Origin: Parashewanella sp965200795 | Lineage (GTDB): Bacteria; Pseudomonadota; Gammaproteobacteria; Enterobacterales; Shewanellaceae | Reading direction: 5' to 3' | Assembly (NCBI GenBank): GCA_965200795.1 | Contig: CBDAVB010000005.1 | Coordinates: 248,001-312,000 of the forward strand | Length of the DNA stretch: 64,000 nucleotides | Part shown: in pieces, positions 17,561-26,366 of the stretch | Layout of the letters: each line of letters opens with the position of its first letter | How positions within the stretch are numbered: the stretch's first letter is position 1 | The notes under the pieces: model-generated | What the model was told of the DNA's origin: nothing | Database searches by the model: none | What the model saw: the letters and a program-made list of their open reading frames with translations, nothing else | Position numbers and translations under genes: made by a program

Positions 17561-19426
17561 ATGCGTAAATCACTCAGTATCAAAGTTTACCTACTTATCG
17601 CAAGCTTAGGCTTAATCGCCAGCCTTTGGCTCAGTGGCGTAATTTACCTGTATTTCGCTCACTTAAACTATCGCAGTGCCACACCACTCACCGTGATTCG
17701 TTACGGTTATTTTTACGGTCACGATAAACGCACCCAACTATGGCTAGGGCTATCGCTGTTGTTAGGTTTTCTACCGATTGGCATTCCTATCGTTTTAAAA
17801 TTTAAACCCAAAAGACAGCCGCTTTATGGCGAGGCTCGCTTTGCCAATCAACAAGAAATTAAGCAAGCGGGATTACTAACCAACAAAGGGATTATTGTCG
17901 GTAAACAACAAGGTTTCTTATCCAAGCCCTATTTACAGTTTGGCGGACAGCAACATGTATTAATGTCTGCACCAACTCGCAGCGGTAAAGGTGTTGGTGT
18001 GGTGCTCCCGAATCTACTCAGTTGGCAAGATTCAGTGGTGGTGCTGGACATCAAACAAGAAAACTGGAATATTAGCGCCGGCTTTCGCCGCGCTCATGGT
18101 CAGCATTGTTTCCTTCTCAACCTTGCACCACGAGACTACCAAAGCCACCGCTGGAATCCACTGCATTACATTTCATCCGACCCAAGCTTTCGCATCAACG
18201 ATATTCAGAAAATCGGCCAAATGTTGTTTCCCAATATTGATAGTGAATCACCGATTTGGCAAGCCTCGGCTCGCTCACTTTGGCTCGGCTTAGTCTTGTA
18301 CCAGCTAGAAACGCCACCTTTACCTGTGACTATGGGTGAAGTGCTGCGCTTACTCAACCAAGGCGACAGTTATCTGATTGGGCTGATTAATGAGCGCATG
18401 GCTGGACAATCACCACTCTCCAATCAATGCCATACAGCACTTAAAGATTATTTGGAAACCCCTGAACGAACTAGAGGCTCCATCCGTAAAAGCTTTACCT
18501 CTGCTTTGGAGCTGTTTTACAACCCAGTGATTGATGCGGTTACCGCCAGCAATGACTTTGACCTGCGAGAACTACGCCGCAAACGCTTATCCATTTATGT
18601 TGGTGTCACACCTGATGATCTGCAGCGTTTAGCACCACTGATCAATCTGTTCTTTCAACAGCTAATTGATCTTAATACCCGTGAACTTCCAGAGCAAAAT
18701 CCAGCATACAAACATTCCGTATTGTTATTGATGGATGAGTTCGCCGCTATCGGCAAGATAAGCATTTTAAGTAAAGGGATCAGCTATATTGCAGGTTACG
18801 GCATTCGACTGTTAACCATTATTCAGTCCCCTTCTCAGCTGCGAGAAATTTACGGTCATGATGGCGCAGAAACCTTAGTTGAAAACCATGCCTTACAAAT
18901 TGTGTTTGCACCTAAAAATCCAAAAGTGGCCAGAGAAATATCAGAAAGCCTTGGCTCCAACACCATCAAACAGCGCAGCCGCAGCAAACAGTTATCTGGT
19001 CGAGGTGGTAGAAGTGAAAACATCAGTGATCACAGCCGAGCCTTAATGCTGCCGCAAGAGATCATGCGCTTAGGTGCTGATAACGCCATTCTACTTGTTG
19101 AAAACTGTCCTCCCGTTGAATGCCGTAAAATTCGCTGGTATCAAGATAAGGCATTAATGCAACGAGGAAACAGCCAAGTACAGCAAACATGGACTACACC
19201 TGATATTCCAAAAGTAACGGTAAAACATCAGCAAGCTAAGTCCGTTACTCCAATCAAAATCACCAATGACGATGGCGAACAAGCCACCTCAAAGCCAGAA
19301 CAAAAACAACGGTCAGCACCACAAGCAGAAACCAAACCTCAGAACCCTAATGCCATTGATGATGAACAAATCAACTCGATGGTAAATCAGTATTTCAATA
19401 CCTTACCCACAGGAGATGTTGAATGA
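17561..19426 (+). CDS. virD4: VirD4/TraG-type coupling protein
   Basis: The 621 residues begin with two TM helices (VYLLIASLGLIASLWLSGV and LWLGLSLLLGFLPIGIPIV). The ATPase domain has Walker A APTRSGKGVG near residues 135-144 and Walker B LLLMDEFAAIG near 387-397. It links the relaxosome to the secretion channel. The ATG at 17561 lies one base after the virB11 stop; a GTG at 17552 is a possible alternative. The hydrophilic tail of ~70 residues is poorly conserved in this family and probably contacts the relaxosome. Confidence 0.94.
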   Translation: MRKSLSIKVYLLIASLGLIASLWLSGVIYLYFAHLNYRSATPLTVIRYGYFYGHDKRTQLWLGLSLLLGFLPIGIPIVLKFKPKRQPLYGEARFANQQEIKQAGLLTNKGIIVGKQQGFLSKPYLQFGGQQHVLMSAPTRSGKGVGVVLPNLLSWQDSVVVLDIKQENWNISAGFRRAHGQHCFLLNLAPRDYQSHRWNPLHYISSDPSFRINDIQKIGQMLFPNIDSESPIWQASARSLWLGLVLYQLETPPLPVTMGEVLRLLNQGDSYLIGLINERMAGQSPLSNQCHTALKDYLETPERTRGSIRKSFTSALELFYNPVIDAVTASNDFDLRELRRKRLSIYVGVTPDDLQRLAPLINLFFQQLIDLNTRELPEQNPAYKHSVLLLMDEFAAIGKISILSKGISYIAGYGIRLLTIIQSPSQLREIYGHDGAETLVENHALQIVFAPKNPKVAREISESLGSNTIKQRSRSKQLSGRGGRSENISDHSRALMLPQEIMRLGADNAILLVENCPPVECRKIRWYQDKALMQRGNSQVQQTWTTPDIPKVTVKHQQAKSVTPIKITNDDGEQATSKPEQKQRSAPQAETKPQNPNAIDDEQINSMVNQYFNTLPTGDVE

Positions 19427-21369
19427 GTGAACAAGCCGTACTTGAGCAACAGACCTTCTTAGCCGTGCCTTATGAAAAACGGGAACAAGCTCGAAAAGCC
19501 ATAGGCCAACTGCCAGATGGCAGAAATGCACTGAGTTTTGATGGTGATTTAGGGTTGTGGTTTGCAAAAGCTGGAACACCGCTTTCAAAAGTTGAACCTT
19601 GGTTACCGAATCCTGATTTATTTCAAACACCCACACATCAAGATCCAATAATTGAATTTTCACAGGTATTGGAAGCATCAGGTTTTGTACTACCAGAATC
19701 ACCGATTTTTGATGGTCAAAAACATCGTGTCGCAACTCAAGATGACAAGCGAGGCCAAAAAAGCGCAGTTTATTGTGCTTACAATGATGGCCATCCCGCT
19801 GGTTGGTATCAAGATCACCGCAATCACACTGAGCCACAAAAATGGCGAGCCAGTTTTGCTCACAGTGATCCTTTAGCAAAGTTACATATCAAAGCGCATC
19901 AAGCCAACAAAAGAACGCTTAGAGAGATCACCGCTGCCAAACGGTATCAACACTATGCAAAACGCTGTAGCCAAGCATTTCAGTTGATGCCACACGCCAA
20001 GATTAACCACCCGTACTTGGTCAAAAAAGACGTTCAGCCTTTCCCTGATATAATGCAAGATAAAAAAGGTCGCTTAGTGATCCCGCTTATGGACGAAAAC
20101 CATAAAATTCATTCACTGCAACGGATCAGCCCAAACGGTTTTAAATGCCTTAAAAAATCTGCACAAAAGACAGGACACTTCTTTGTTGTCGGCTACAAGC
20201 CACTTAAAAATGGTGAGCCTATTCTGTATGCCGAAGGCTATGCCACTGCAGCGAGTATTGCTGAAGCGACCAATCGCAGCGTGGTAATGACGGTTGATGC
20301 AGGCAATATGCCCAAGGTGGCAGAGAAACTTAAAGCTCACTACCCCAATAGTCAGCATCTGTTTTTAGCCGACGACGATAGAAAAAATACCGTTAATAAA
20401 GGCATAGAAAAAGCCAAGGAAGCGGCCAATATTACTAATGGCTATTGGTTATCACCTCGGTTTATTCAAGATCAAATTGAAGTTGGCATGACCGACTTTA
20501 ATGACCTTGCAATGAGCAGCGGTTTAAGCCTTGTTCGCCAACAAATCGAAGATTATATTGAGCATTGCTGGCCTCACCTATCAGGTAAAACAAGAACACC
20601 TGAATATAACTCAATAACACCTGATAACGAGAAAGCATCTATACCAACAGATACAAGCCAAACTAAACCAGCGAATCCGCAGCTTGATGAGCAATTTAAA
20701 CCGCTCGCCAAACTCACTCATTCTAAAAATAATGAAGCGGCTGAAAACACAAAGCCACAATCATCAAAATCACAACCATTAATCAAATCACTGCCTGAGC
20801 GTATCAGCAAGCTCTACCTTGAAGTCGACAACAAATATTACTTTAGCAGCCGCCCGAAATGCTTAGCGTTTATCGATAAAGGCAATAAGCTGCAAACCAA
20901 ACTCAGCCATGCACAAGTGGTCAGTGGCTTACTCAGCATCGCCAAACAGCGTGATTGGCAATCCATTAAACTGTCAGGCTCCAAAGCCTTCAAACGCCAA
21001 GCTTGGCTGCAAGCCTCAATGCATAATATGAATGTTCGGGGCTATCGACCTGATAAAGAAGACGTTAAACAACTCAAAGCCCTACAAGCAAAATCATATT
21101 CGCCTCAAGTGAAACAACAACCTACGGCTCAAAAAGCCGAACCATACAATGAAATCGAGCCAGTAAAAACTAAGCAAGCAATCGATAAACAATCCGCTTT
21201 AAAGGCTGCACAGGAATTTTGTCAATCTCTGCAACCCGAAGCGCAAAAACAGTTTATGCAGAAAGTAATGCATAAGCTTGAGAATTTTTTTTTGAAACCT
21301 CAGAACACTGAAAATTCATCATCCAGAACCATTAAGGAACCTCAATATGACCGACAACTTGAACACTAA
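19423..21369 (+). CDS. TraC-type Toprim primase with LPD7 domain
   Basis: This 648-residue protein has an N-terminal DUF5710-like motif (LAVPYEKREQARKAIG...GLWFAKAG). A Toprim primase domain follows (GEPILYAEGYATAASI with the catalytic Glu, LFLADDDRKN with the Asp triad, GMTDFNDL). The region about residues 465-560 resembles the large polyvalent-protein domain LPD7 (YYFSSRPKCLAFIDKG...WLQASMHNMNVRGY). Proteins of this type prime the transferred strand in the recipient. It starts in an ATGA overlap with virD4 and is therefore part of the transfer operon. Confidence 0.82.
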   Translation: MSEQAVLEQQTFLAVPYEKREQARKAIGQLPDGRNALSFDGDLGLWFAKAGTPLSKVEPWLPNPDLFQTPTHQDPIIEFSQVLEASGFVLPESPIFDGQKHRVATQDDKRGQKSAVYCAYNDGHPAGWYQDHRNHTEPQKWRASFAHSDPLAKLHIKAHQANKRTLREITAAKRYQHYAKRCSQAFQLMPHAKINHPYLVKKDVQPFPDIMQDKKGRLVIPLMDENHKIHSLQRISPNGFKCLKKSAQKTGHFFVVGYKPLKNGEPILYAEGYATAASIAEATNRSVVMTVDAGNMPKVAEKLKAHYPNSQHLFLADDDRKNTVNKGIEKAKEAANITNGYWLSPRFIQDQIEVGMTDFNDLAMSSGLSLVRQQIEDYIEHCWPHLSGKTRTPEYNSITPDNEKASIPTDTSQTKPANPQLDEQFKPLAKLTHSKNNEAAENTKPQSSKSQPLIKSLPERISKLYLEVDNKYYFSSRPKCLAFIDKGNKLQTKLSHAQVVSGLLSIAKQRDWQSIKLSGSKAFKRQAWLQASMHNMNVRGYRPDKEDVKQLKALQAKSYSPQVKQQPTAQKAEPYNEIEPVKTKQAIDKQSALKAAQEFCQSLQPEAQKQFMQKVMHKLENFFLKPQNTENSSSRTIKEPQYDRQLEH

Positions 21370-21538
21370 TTTAGACACTTACTTAGACGAAAAACTTTTT
21401 GCCTTAAACATTCCCGGCAATGTTATTGAAGTCACAGTAGCGGAAGCGAATGAACTCGGCGCTTTTGAAGAAGATGCCCTCAACGAAGATGAAGCAATGG
21501 ATGCCACAGAAGAAGCCACTGATAATGAGGAGGAATAA
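21347..21538 (+). CDS. Small acidic protein of the transfer operon
   Basis: This 63-residue, strongly acidic protein has many Asp and Glu in its second half (AFEEDALNEDEAMDATEEATDNEEE) and no Cys or Arg. It has its own ribosome site (AAGGAACC) inside the primase 3' end and ends three bases before the next gene. I do not recognise the family. The charge and place between a primase and an antirestriction gene would suit a DNA-mimic or chaperone-like partner, which is only a suggestion. Confidence 0.7.
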   Translation: MTDNLNTNLDTYLDEKLFALNIPGNVIEVTVAEANELGAFEEDALNEDEAMDATEEATDNEEE

Positions 21539-21541
21539 TCT

Positions 21542-22522
21542 ATGGTTAAATCAACATCTCCAAAGCTTCCGTACCACGAACAAATTGCCAATAAGTTGAT
21601 TGAACAACTTAAAGCTGGCACCGCTCCTTGGCAAAAACCTTGGATAGCTGGTCAACCAAGAATGCCACATAATCCAATTAGTGGTACTCGCTACAAAGGC
21701 TCAAATGCCATTTGGTTAGCCATGCAATGCCGAGAAGATCCACGTTGGATGACTTACAAACAAGCAAACGGCATTGATGCCCAAGTTCGAAAAGGTCAAC
21801 ACGGCACCATTGTTCAGTATTGGAAGATATTTGATAAAATCGACAAGACCGACAGCAACGGCAATAAAATTTTAGGTTCAGATGGCAAACCGATTAAAGT
21901 TAATGTAAAACTCGATAAGCCAAGAGTATTCAGTGCAGTTGTATTTAATGCCGAACAAATCGATGGCTTACCAGAACTTGAAGTTAAGCAGCTTCCAGAA
22001 TGGCAACGCCATGAACGAGCTGAGAAAATACTGCAAAACTCAGGCATCACTATCCATCATGATCAATACGACAATGCGTTTTATTGCCCAGCTACTGACA
22101 GTATTCATTTACCCGCCAGAAATCAGTTTGAAACCGGTGATAATTTTTATGCGGTAGCGCTGCATGAGACCGCTCACGGATCAGGTCATTCTAGCCGCTT
22201 AAACCGAGATATGACAGGCCGCTTTGGTGACGAATCTTATGCCAAAGAAGAATTACGAGCTGAAATCGGCTCACTGATGATTGGTGATGAACTACAAATT
22301 GGTCACTCATTTGGCCAACACGCTGCCTACGTCGACCATTGGGTAAAAGTACTGCAAGATGATCCGAAAGAGATTTTACGGGCATCAAGGGATGCGGAGA
22401 AAATTCAGGAGTTTGTAATGGAATATGAACAACAACATGAACTGGGCGAAATAAAAAGGAAAGTAAGAGAAAGTAGCACTATTATTCAATCGTTCCCAAA
22501 ACTGCAGGTAGAACAAGAATAA
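21542..22522 (+). CDS. ArdC-like antirestriction protein with zincin domain
   Basis: This 326-residue protein has the N-terminal ssDNA-binding ArdC domain (YHEQIANKLIEQLKAGTAPW...NAIWLAMQ) and a C-terminal zincin-like metallopeptidase domain. The active motif is ALHETAHGSGH, with a downstream Glu in YAKEELRAEIGSL. Family members such as ArdC of pSa protect the incoming single strand against host restriction. A strong GAGGAGG site precedes the ATG. It appears to be the last gene of the plus-strand transfer operon. Confidence 0.87.
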   Translation: MVKSTSPKLPYHEQIANKLIEQLKAGTAPWQKPWIAGQPRMPHNPISGTRYKGSNAIWLAMQCREDPRWMTYKQANGIDAQVRKGQHGTIVQYWKIFDKIDKTDSNGNKILGSDGKPIKVNVKLDKPRVFSAVVFNAEQIDGLPELEVKQLPEWQRHERAEKILQNSGITIHHDQYDNAFYCPATDSIHLPARNQFETGDNFYAVALHETAHGSGHSSRLNRDMTGRFGDESYAKEELRAEIGSLMIGDELQIGHSFGQHAAYVDHWVKVLQDDPKEILRASRDAEKIQEFVMEYEQQHELGEIKRKVRESSTIIQSFPKLQVEQE

Positions 22523-22607
22523 AGCGCTCCAAAAGCCTCTTTAGCTAAAATTTATAAAAAGGGCTTTTGGAAGTATTAACTTTCGCAATTTCAAGTAATC
22601 GTGCGAT

Positions 22608-23654
22608 TTATTTTTTCACCTGAAAAACTGAAAATAATGAAGACAACCCTCTTCCAATCAACTTTTTGATGCCATCAGAAATGCTTGCTACAGCAAGAAT
22701 TAAACAGGTGAATAGAGCTATCAAGACCTTTATATCTGAAACACTATTAGCAGCCAAACTAAATGCTACAGAACAAACTAATAAAAACAGACTAAAGGAT
22801 ATAAAATAAGATCCTAAACTCATATTCCTGTCTTTAAAACTGAATATGGAAAATTGCTTAGCATCCAGCTTCCTAAGAGGTGAGGTAGCTATATCACTAA
22901 ATGTATCTATTTGCTTCAGACCATGACAGATTTGGCTGGAATAAATACTTGAAACTTTTGGAACTTCTCCAACTATAAAGCTTTTTATTGCATCTAAATC
23001 AAAAGGTATTGAAGATAAGCATCTTGTTTTGAAGCTAATAACACCACTTCGAATTAGAATTGAAGGATCATCAAAAACTTTATTTACAAAAAAACCACTC
23101 AACTTATCAGATACTCCATTGTCATATAATGTATCTACTAGGTATTGAGTAGCTTGAAATGAAGTCGTATCCGTTTCTGCGACAATAAGTATTTCATCGG
23201 AAGATTTACAAACAGTAAGAGACTCATCATCAATACCTCCTCGGCAATCAACAATAATGAAATCATACTTACCTTCACCTTGAATTTGTTTGATGAATTC
23301 ATCAAAGTATTCGTGAAAGAAGCCGCTTTCACCATTTTCCTTGTACCTTCGATGGTCACCTACACCAATAAAGTCAGTATGTTTATAGCTTTTCAATGGC
23401 TCAATTACTTTTTCTTGAGGTAAAGCTGTTTTTCCTATATTAGAGAATAAATTAGTTAATCCAACGCTAATATTAGAAACCTCATTAAGTCCTAGATAAT
23501 AAGTAAGACCAGCAGTCCCAAAATCCGCATCAATTAGTAGTACGGAAGAACCAGATTCATCTAGGATTTTAGCAATCGTTGCTGTAAGCATCGTTTTGCC
23601 ACTACCACCCTTTCCACTAACAACAGCTATAGTTTTACAAGCTTTATTTTTCAC
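22608..23654 (-). CDS. MinD/ParA-like ATPase with membrane tail
   Basis: This 348-residue protein has a deviant Walker A (SGKGGSGKT, residues 12-20), a Walker A' region with LLIDADFGTAG and a Walker B IIVDCRGG, all of the ParA/MinD superfamily. Unlike standard ParA or MinD it ends with two predicted TM helices (SYFISFSLFLLVCSVAFSL and VLIALFTCLILAVASI) and an amphipathic basic tail. A GTG at 23654, with GGAGGA upstream and an 11-base overlap with the previous gene, is preferred to an ATG 69 bases upstream. It is coupled to a small membrane protein. The role is unknown; spatial positioning at the membrane, element stability or defence are possible. Confidence 0.75.
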   Translation of the reverse strand: MKNKACKTIAVVSGKGGSGKTMLTATIAKILDESGSSVLLIDADFGTAGLTYYLGLNEVSNISVGLTNLFSNIGKTALPQEKVIEPLKSYKHTDFIGVGDHRRYKENGESGFFHEYFDEFIKQIQGEGKYDFIIVDCRGGIDDESLTVCKSSDEILIVAETDTTSFQATQYLVDTLYDNGVSDKLSGFFVNKVFDDPSILIRSGVISFKTRCLSSIPFDLDAIKSFIVGEVPKVSSIYSSQICHGLKQIDTFSDIATSPLRKLDAKQFSIFSFKDRNMSLGSYFISFSLFLLVCSVAFSLAANSVSDIKVLIALFTCLILAVASISDGIKKLIGRGLSSLFSVFQVKK

Positions 23655-24114
23655 TGGTTCCTCCAGCATTTTGTTTAGATAAACGCCCCAGTAAGTTTGC
23701 ATACTGTTTTTTATTATCGACAAAGTCTGAGCCGTTTTTTGTGAACAAGTAATGGATTATAAAAAAGAAAAATGACCAAGCGACGGTCAAAAAAGAGCTG
23801 AACATACAAATTGATTTAAATTGCCCAGGATCAATGCCAAAACTAATTTTTACCAATTCATATATCCATTCTCCGGCCATTGCACCAGATAATAAAGTAG
23901 TAATAATAAAGCCACCAAACCCCAGAATTACTTGGCTTCCTGTAGCTTGTATTTTTAGAACAATTAAGTTGATAACAAACTTCTGGTCTGTTGCCATTGT
24001 ATTGGAGATTGGGTGTGCTAAAAGCCATCCAGATGTGATAATTGAAATAGATGCCAAAAGCAGCCAAGAAAATACGCTTTCCAAAACAGACTGAATACCT
24101 GAAATATCCTTCAT
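23644..24114 (-). CDS. Small three-TM membrane protein, unknown function
   Basis: This 156-residue protein has three clear hydrophobic helices (SVFSWLLLASISIITSGWL, VILGFGGFIITTLLSGAM, FLTVAWSFFFFIIHYLF) and a polar C-terminus. I do not recognise the family. Its stop lies inside the start of the ATPase gene, so the two are translationally coupled and likely act together at the inner membrane. The pair sits between the antirestriction gene and the relaxase but on the relaxase strand. Confidence 0.72.
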   Translation of the reverse strand: MKDISGIQSVLESVFSWLLLASISIITSGWLLAHPISNTMATDQKFVINLIVLKIQATGSQVILGFGGFIITTLLSGAMAGEWIYELVKISFGIDPGQFKSICMFSSFLTVAWSFFFFIIHYLFTKNGSDFVDNKKQYANLLGRLSKQNAGGTSEK

Positions 24115-24209
24115 AAAAAACTCAGTAATCCATCAGTGGGCGCAATAATATCACCATATTAACAAATAGATACTTTTTTGTTTTAATACAGAGTCATAAC
24201 TTCAAAAAA

Positions 24210-24857
24210 TCATTCTATTTCAACTTGTATGTTTTCATGTCTAAGTAGATTCTTTTTATTAGATTTAAGCAGAACATTTAAACTAGGCGTAGCTTCAGCT
24301 GCTACGCCCAGCCTTTCCAACTCTTCAGCAAATTGCTCACGCCACACTTGTGGCAAACCTTTTCTGACGTGCAAACGTCTACCATCAAAACCTAGATTTT
24401 TAACAGTAAGGTGAACGTGTGGGCTGTCTGTGTCAGTGTGGAGCGCAAACACATACTGATAATTTTCAGCAAAAGTGTTTTTAGCAAAAGAGCGAACGGC
24501 TTGTTTTACGGCTCTGGGTTCTGTGCCAAACGGCATGGATAATACAAGGTGAGTGCTGTGACGAGTTCGTTTACGTTGTTGAAAGTCGCTGTCATTCCAA
24601 TCTTGTGCAAGCTGGTGAATGGTTTGTTGATCTTTGTAAATCAGCCCTTTTTCATCTTCTAATTCTAATTTTGCATTGCGGCTGATGTAATCAAAATGAT
24701 TAGCGGTATGAACATGGTTGTAGCCAAAACCGCTGACTTTCACCATGACTTCTGGTGACTTCTTCGAATAGCGGCCATTTGCTCTTACTCGGTTTGATTT
24801 TGTTCTGACATCACCAGCGAGTAAGTTGGATATTGAATCATTGATTAATCGGCTCAT
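24210..24857 (-). CDS. mobA: MOBP-type relaxase (short MobA)
   Basis: This 215-residue protein is a relaxase/mobilisation nuclease. Features are the candidate catalytic Tyr region (HFDYISRNAK), the mid-domain THLVLSMPFGTE and the three-His motif HTDTDSPHVHL at about residues 137-147. It nicks oriT and remains bound to the transferred strand. It is much shorter than most MobA/TraI proteins and lacks any C-terminal primase or helicase extension, although the nuclease core appears complete. It overlaps mobC by 20 bases. Confidence 0.88.
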   Translation of the reverse strand: MSRLINDSISNLLAGDVRTKSNRVRANGRYSKKSPEVMVKVSGFGYNHVHTANHFDYISRNAKLELEDEKGLIYKDQQTIHQLAQDWNDSDFQQRKRTRHSTHLVLSMPFGTEPRAVKQAVRSFAKNTFAENYQYVFALHTDTDSPHVHLTVKNLGFDGRRLHVRKGLPQVWREQFAEELERLGVAAEATPSLNVLLKSNKKNLLRHENIQVEIE

Positions 24858-25380
24858 TGGTTAACTCCAGTTCCCAACGGCGACAGTTTTTATTGATGAG
24901 CGTATTCACCTTCGCTTTATGATCAATGATTTTGTTGTCCAGCATTTGAATCATTTCTCTGGTGATTTTATCGCTGTGCCTAAAATCGATATTTAATGCT
25001 CTGGCAATTTGATTAAGGTTACGGCCAATTGCGGCTAGCTCTCGATTGGATTCCCTTAATACTTTTATTTCCTCATCGGTCAATACAGGTACTCGGGTTA
25101 GGTTTGCAGTTACACAAGCAGTAACCCAATTAGTTCGACTAAGGTAGCCTTCTTCAATCGCTTGAGTGGTGAGTTTTTGCATATCGAAGTCTGATAAACG
25201 AATGGTGACTTTATTGCTTTTAGCCGGATGAAAGTCTTCTTCTCTGGCAATATCAGGTAAAACTTTGTTGATCATAAAACGCATCATGCCAGATTCTGTC
25301 ATACCGTTGTGATGACAAAACTGTTGCCATTTTTCTTTATCTTCATCGTCTAATCGGGTTTTTACGGTTTGCTTTGTCAT
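24838..25380 (-). CDS. mobC: MobC-like relaxosome accessory protein
   Basis: This 180-residue protein has an N-terminal ribbon-helix-helix region (KTRLDDEDKEKWQQF...GMTESGMMRFMI). The characteristic MobC stretch ELAAIGRNLNQIARALN lies at about residues 110-126. MobC proteins bind oriT and help the relaxase melt the nic region. It lies upstream of and overlaps mobA, with the candidate oriT directly beyond its start. Confidence 0.88.
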   Translation of the reverse strand: MTKQTVKTRLDDEDKEKWQQFCHHNGMTESGMMRFMINKVLPDIAREEDFHPAKSNKVTIRLSDFDMQKLTTQAIEEGYLSRTNWVTACVTANLTRVPVLTDEEIKVLRESNRELAAIGRNLNQIARALNIDFRHSDKITREMIQMLDNKIIDHKAKVNTLINKNCRRWELELTNEPINQ

Positions 25381-25904
25381 AACATGTGCCTTGTTTAATT
25401 TGTAAACTGCTAACTCTGTTATTTCACTTTTCGAATAACATTGCTAGGGTATGGAAGGAGCTAAACAAGCGATTTTAAAGAACTGCGACTATTGGTACTT
25501 TTGGCTGGCAATATTGGGGCAATTTGCTGGCAGATGTGGGTTTGATTGCTGGCAAGTTGCGAATCCTGCATTAGTAAAATAAGTGCTACTTTTCCATTTT
25601 GACAGCACTTATCCTTTCACGATCACAAAGCGCCAAATACGCCAAAAATGATTCAAATCCTGTCGAGCAGTTCCAAGACATCTGGCTTTTACAAGCTGAT
25701 TTAAGCTTATGATTCATCGCCTCACCGCTTTAAGCACTTCATACTGAATACGCCCTGAACAACTCTATCAATATTTTAAATTTCACTTGAGTTATCCATC
25801 TGAAATCGCTTATCTAATTTTATTTAAGCTGATTTTTTAACGGCTTTATTCATGTTGATCGATGATTGGCTGATATTCTGATTCGAAAGTCATAGGTGAT
25901 GGCA
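25381..25904. other. Candidate origin of transfer region
   Basis: This 524-base non-coding gap lies between mobC and the next divergent gene. It holds direct repeats of TTG(G)CTGGCA at about 25501-25510, 25524-25532 and 25546-25554, immediately followed by AATCCTGCATTAG. ATCCTGC (25563-25569) equals the nic core of MOBP origins of the IncP type. A weaker ATCCTGT lies at 25657-25663. Position beside mobC/mobA supports the call. Confidence 0.6.
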
Positions 25905-26366
25905 ATGCCTGATGATAAGCAAGGTTTCTTCGCAAAACTGAAAGCGCTTTACCGTGAAATGTATGATGACTACCAAGTGCCTTATCGCTTGGTTGAATTT
26001 ACAGAGCATAAAAATACTAAGATGGCGGTGATTGGTTTGCGCCATTCTCACTACACTTTTAAAACTCCGGTATCAAAAGCAGTTTCAGATAAAGCATTAT
26101 TGGACGGGTTATCTCATCAAGATGTTCGTTCCTTGGCAATGTATGCGGTCTACTGTGAAATGCAGCCGCAATATGAATTTGTCTGTATTGATTACATAGC
26201 CACTGATAATTGGTTTATCACGGTGAAAGATAAGCTGACAAATAATGAAATTCGGCTGACAAAGGAGGAGTTCAACCAGTGTACTCATATCATTGATCGA
26301 CTGGGCAGTAAAGATGCGTTTAAACTGGGGTATCTATGCGGCAACAAGCAACGCAACAATCCCTAA
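25905..26366 (+). CDS. Hypothetical protein of the mobile element
   Basis: The 153-residue soluble protein has mixed charge, no membrane segments and no motif that I recognise. Candidate starts are GTG 25896, ATG 25899 and ATG 25905; the last has AGGTG at the right spacing. Its last 31 bases overlap the start of the following VUT-family gene, so the two are probably co-transcribed and coupled. Confidence 0.6.
   Translation: MPDDKQGFFAKLKALYREMYDDYQVPYRLVEFTEHKNTKMAVIGLRHSHYTFKTPVSKAVSDKALLDGLSHQDVRSLAMYAVYCEMQPQYEFVCIDYIATDNWFITVKDKLTNNEIRLTKEEFNQCTHIIDRLGSKDAFKLGYLCGNKQRNNP

Noticed and set aside
22608..23654. ParA of a plasmid partition system
   Set aside because: No ParB-like partner or iterated centromere sites are adjacent, and the C-terminal TM helices do not fit ParA.
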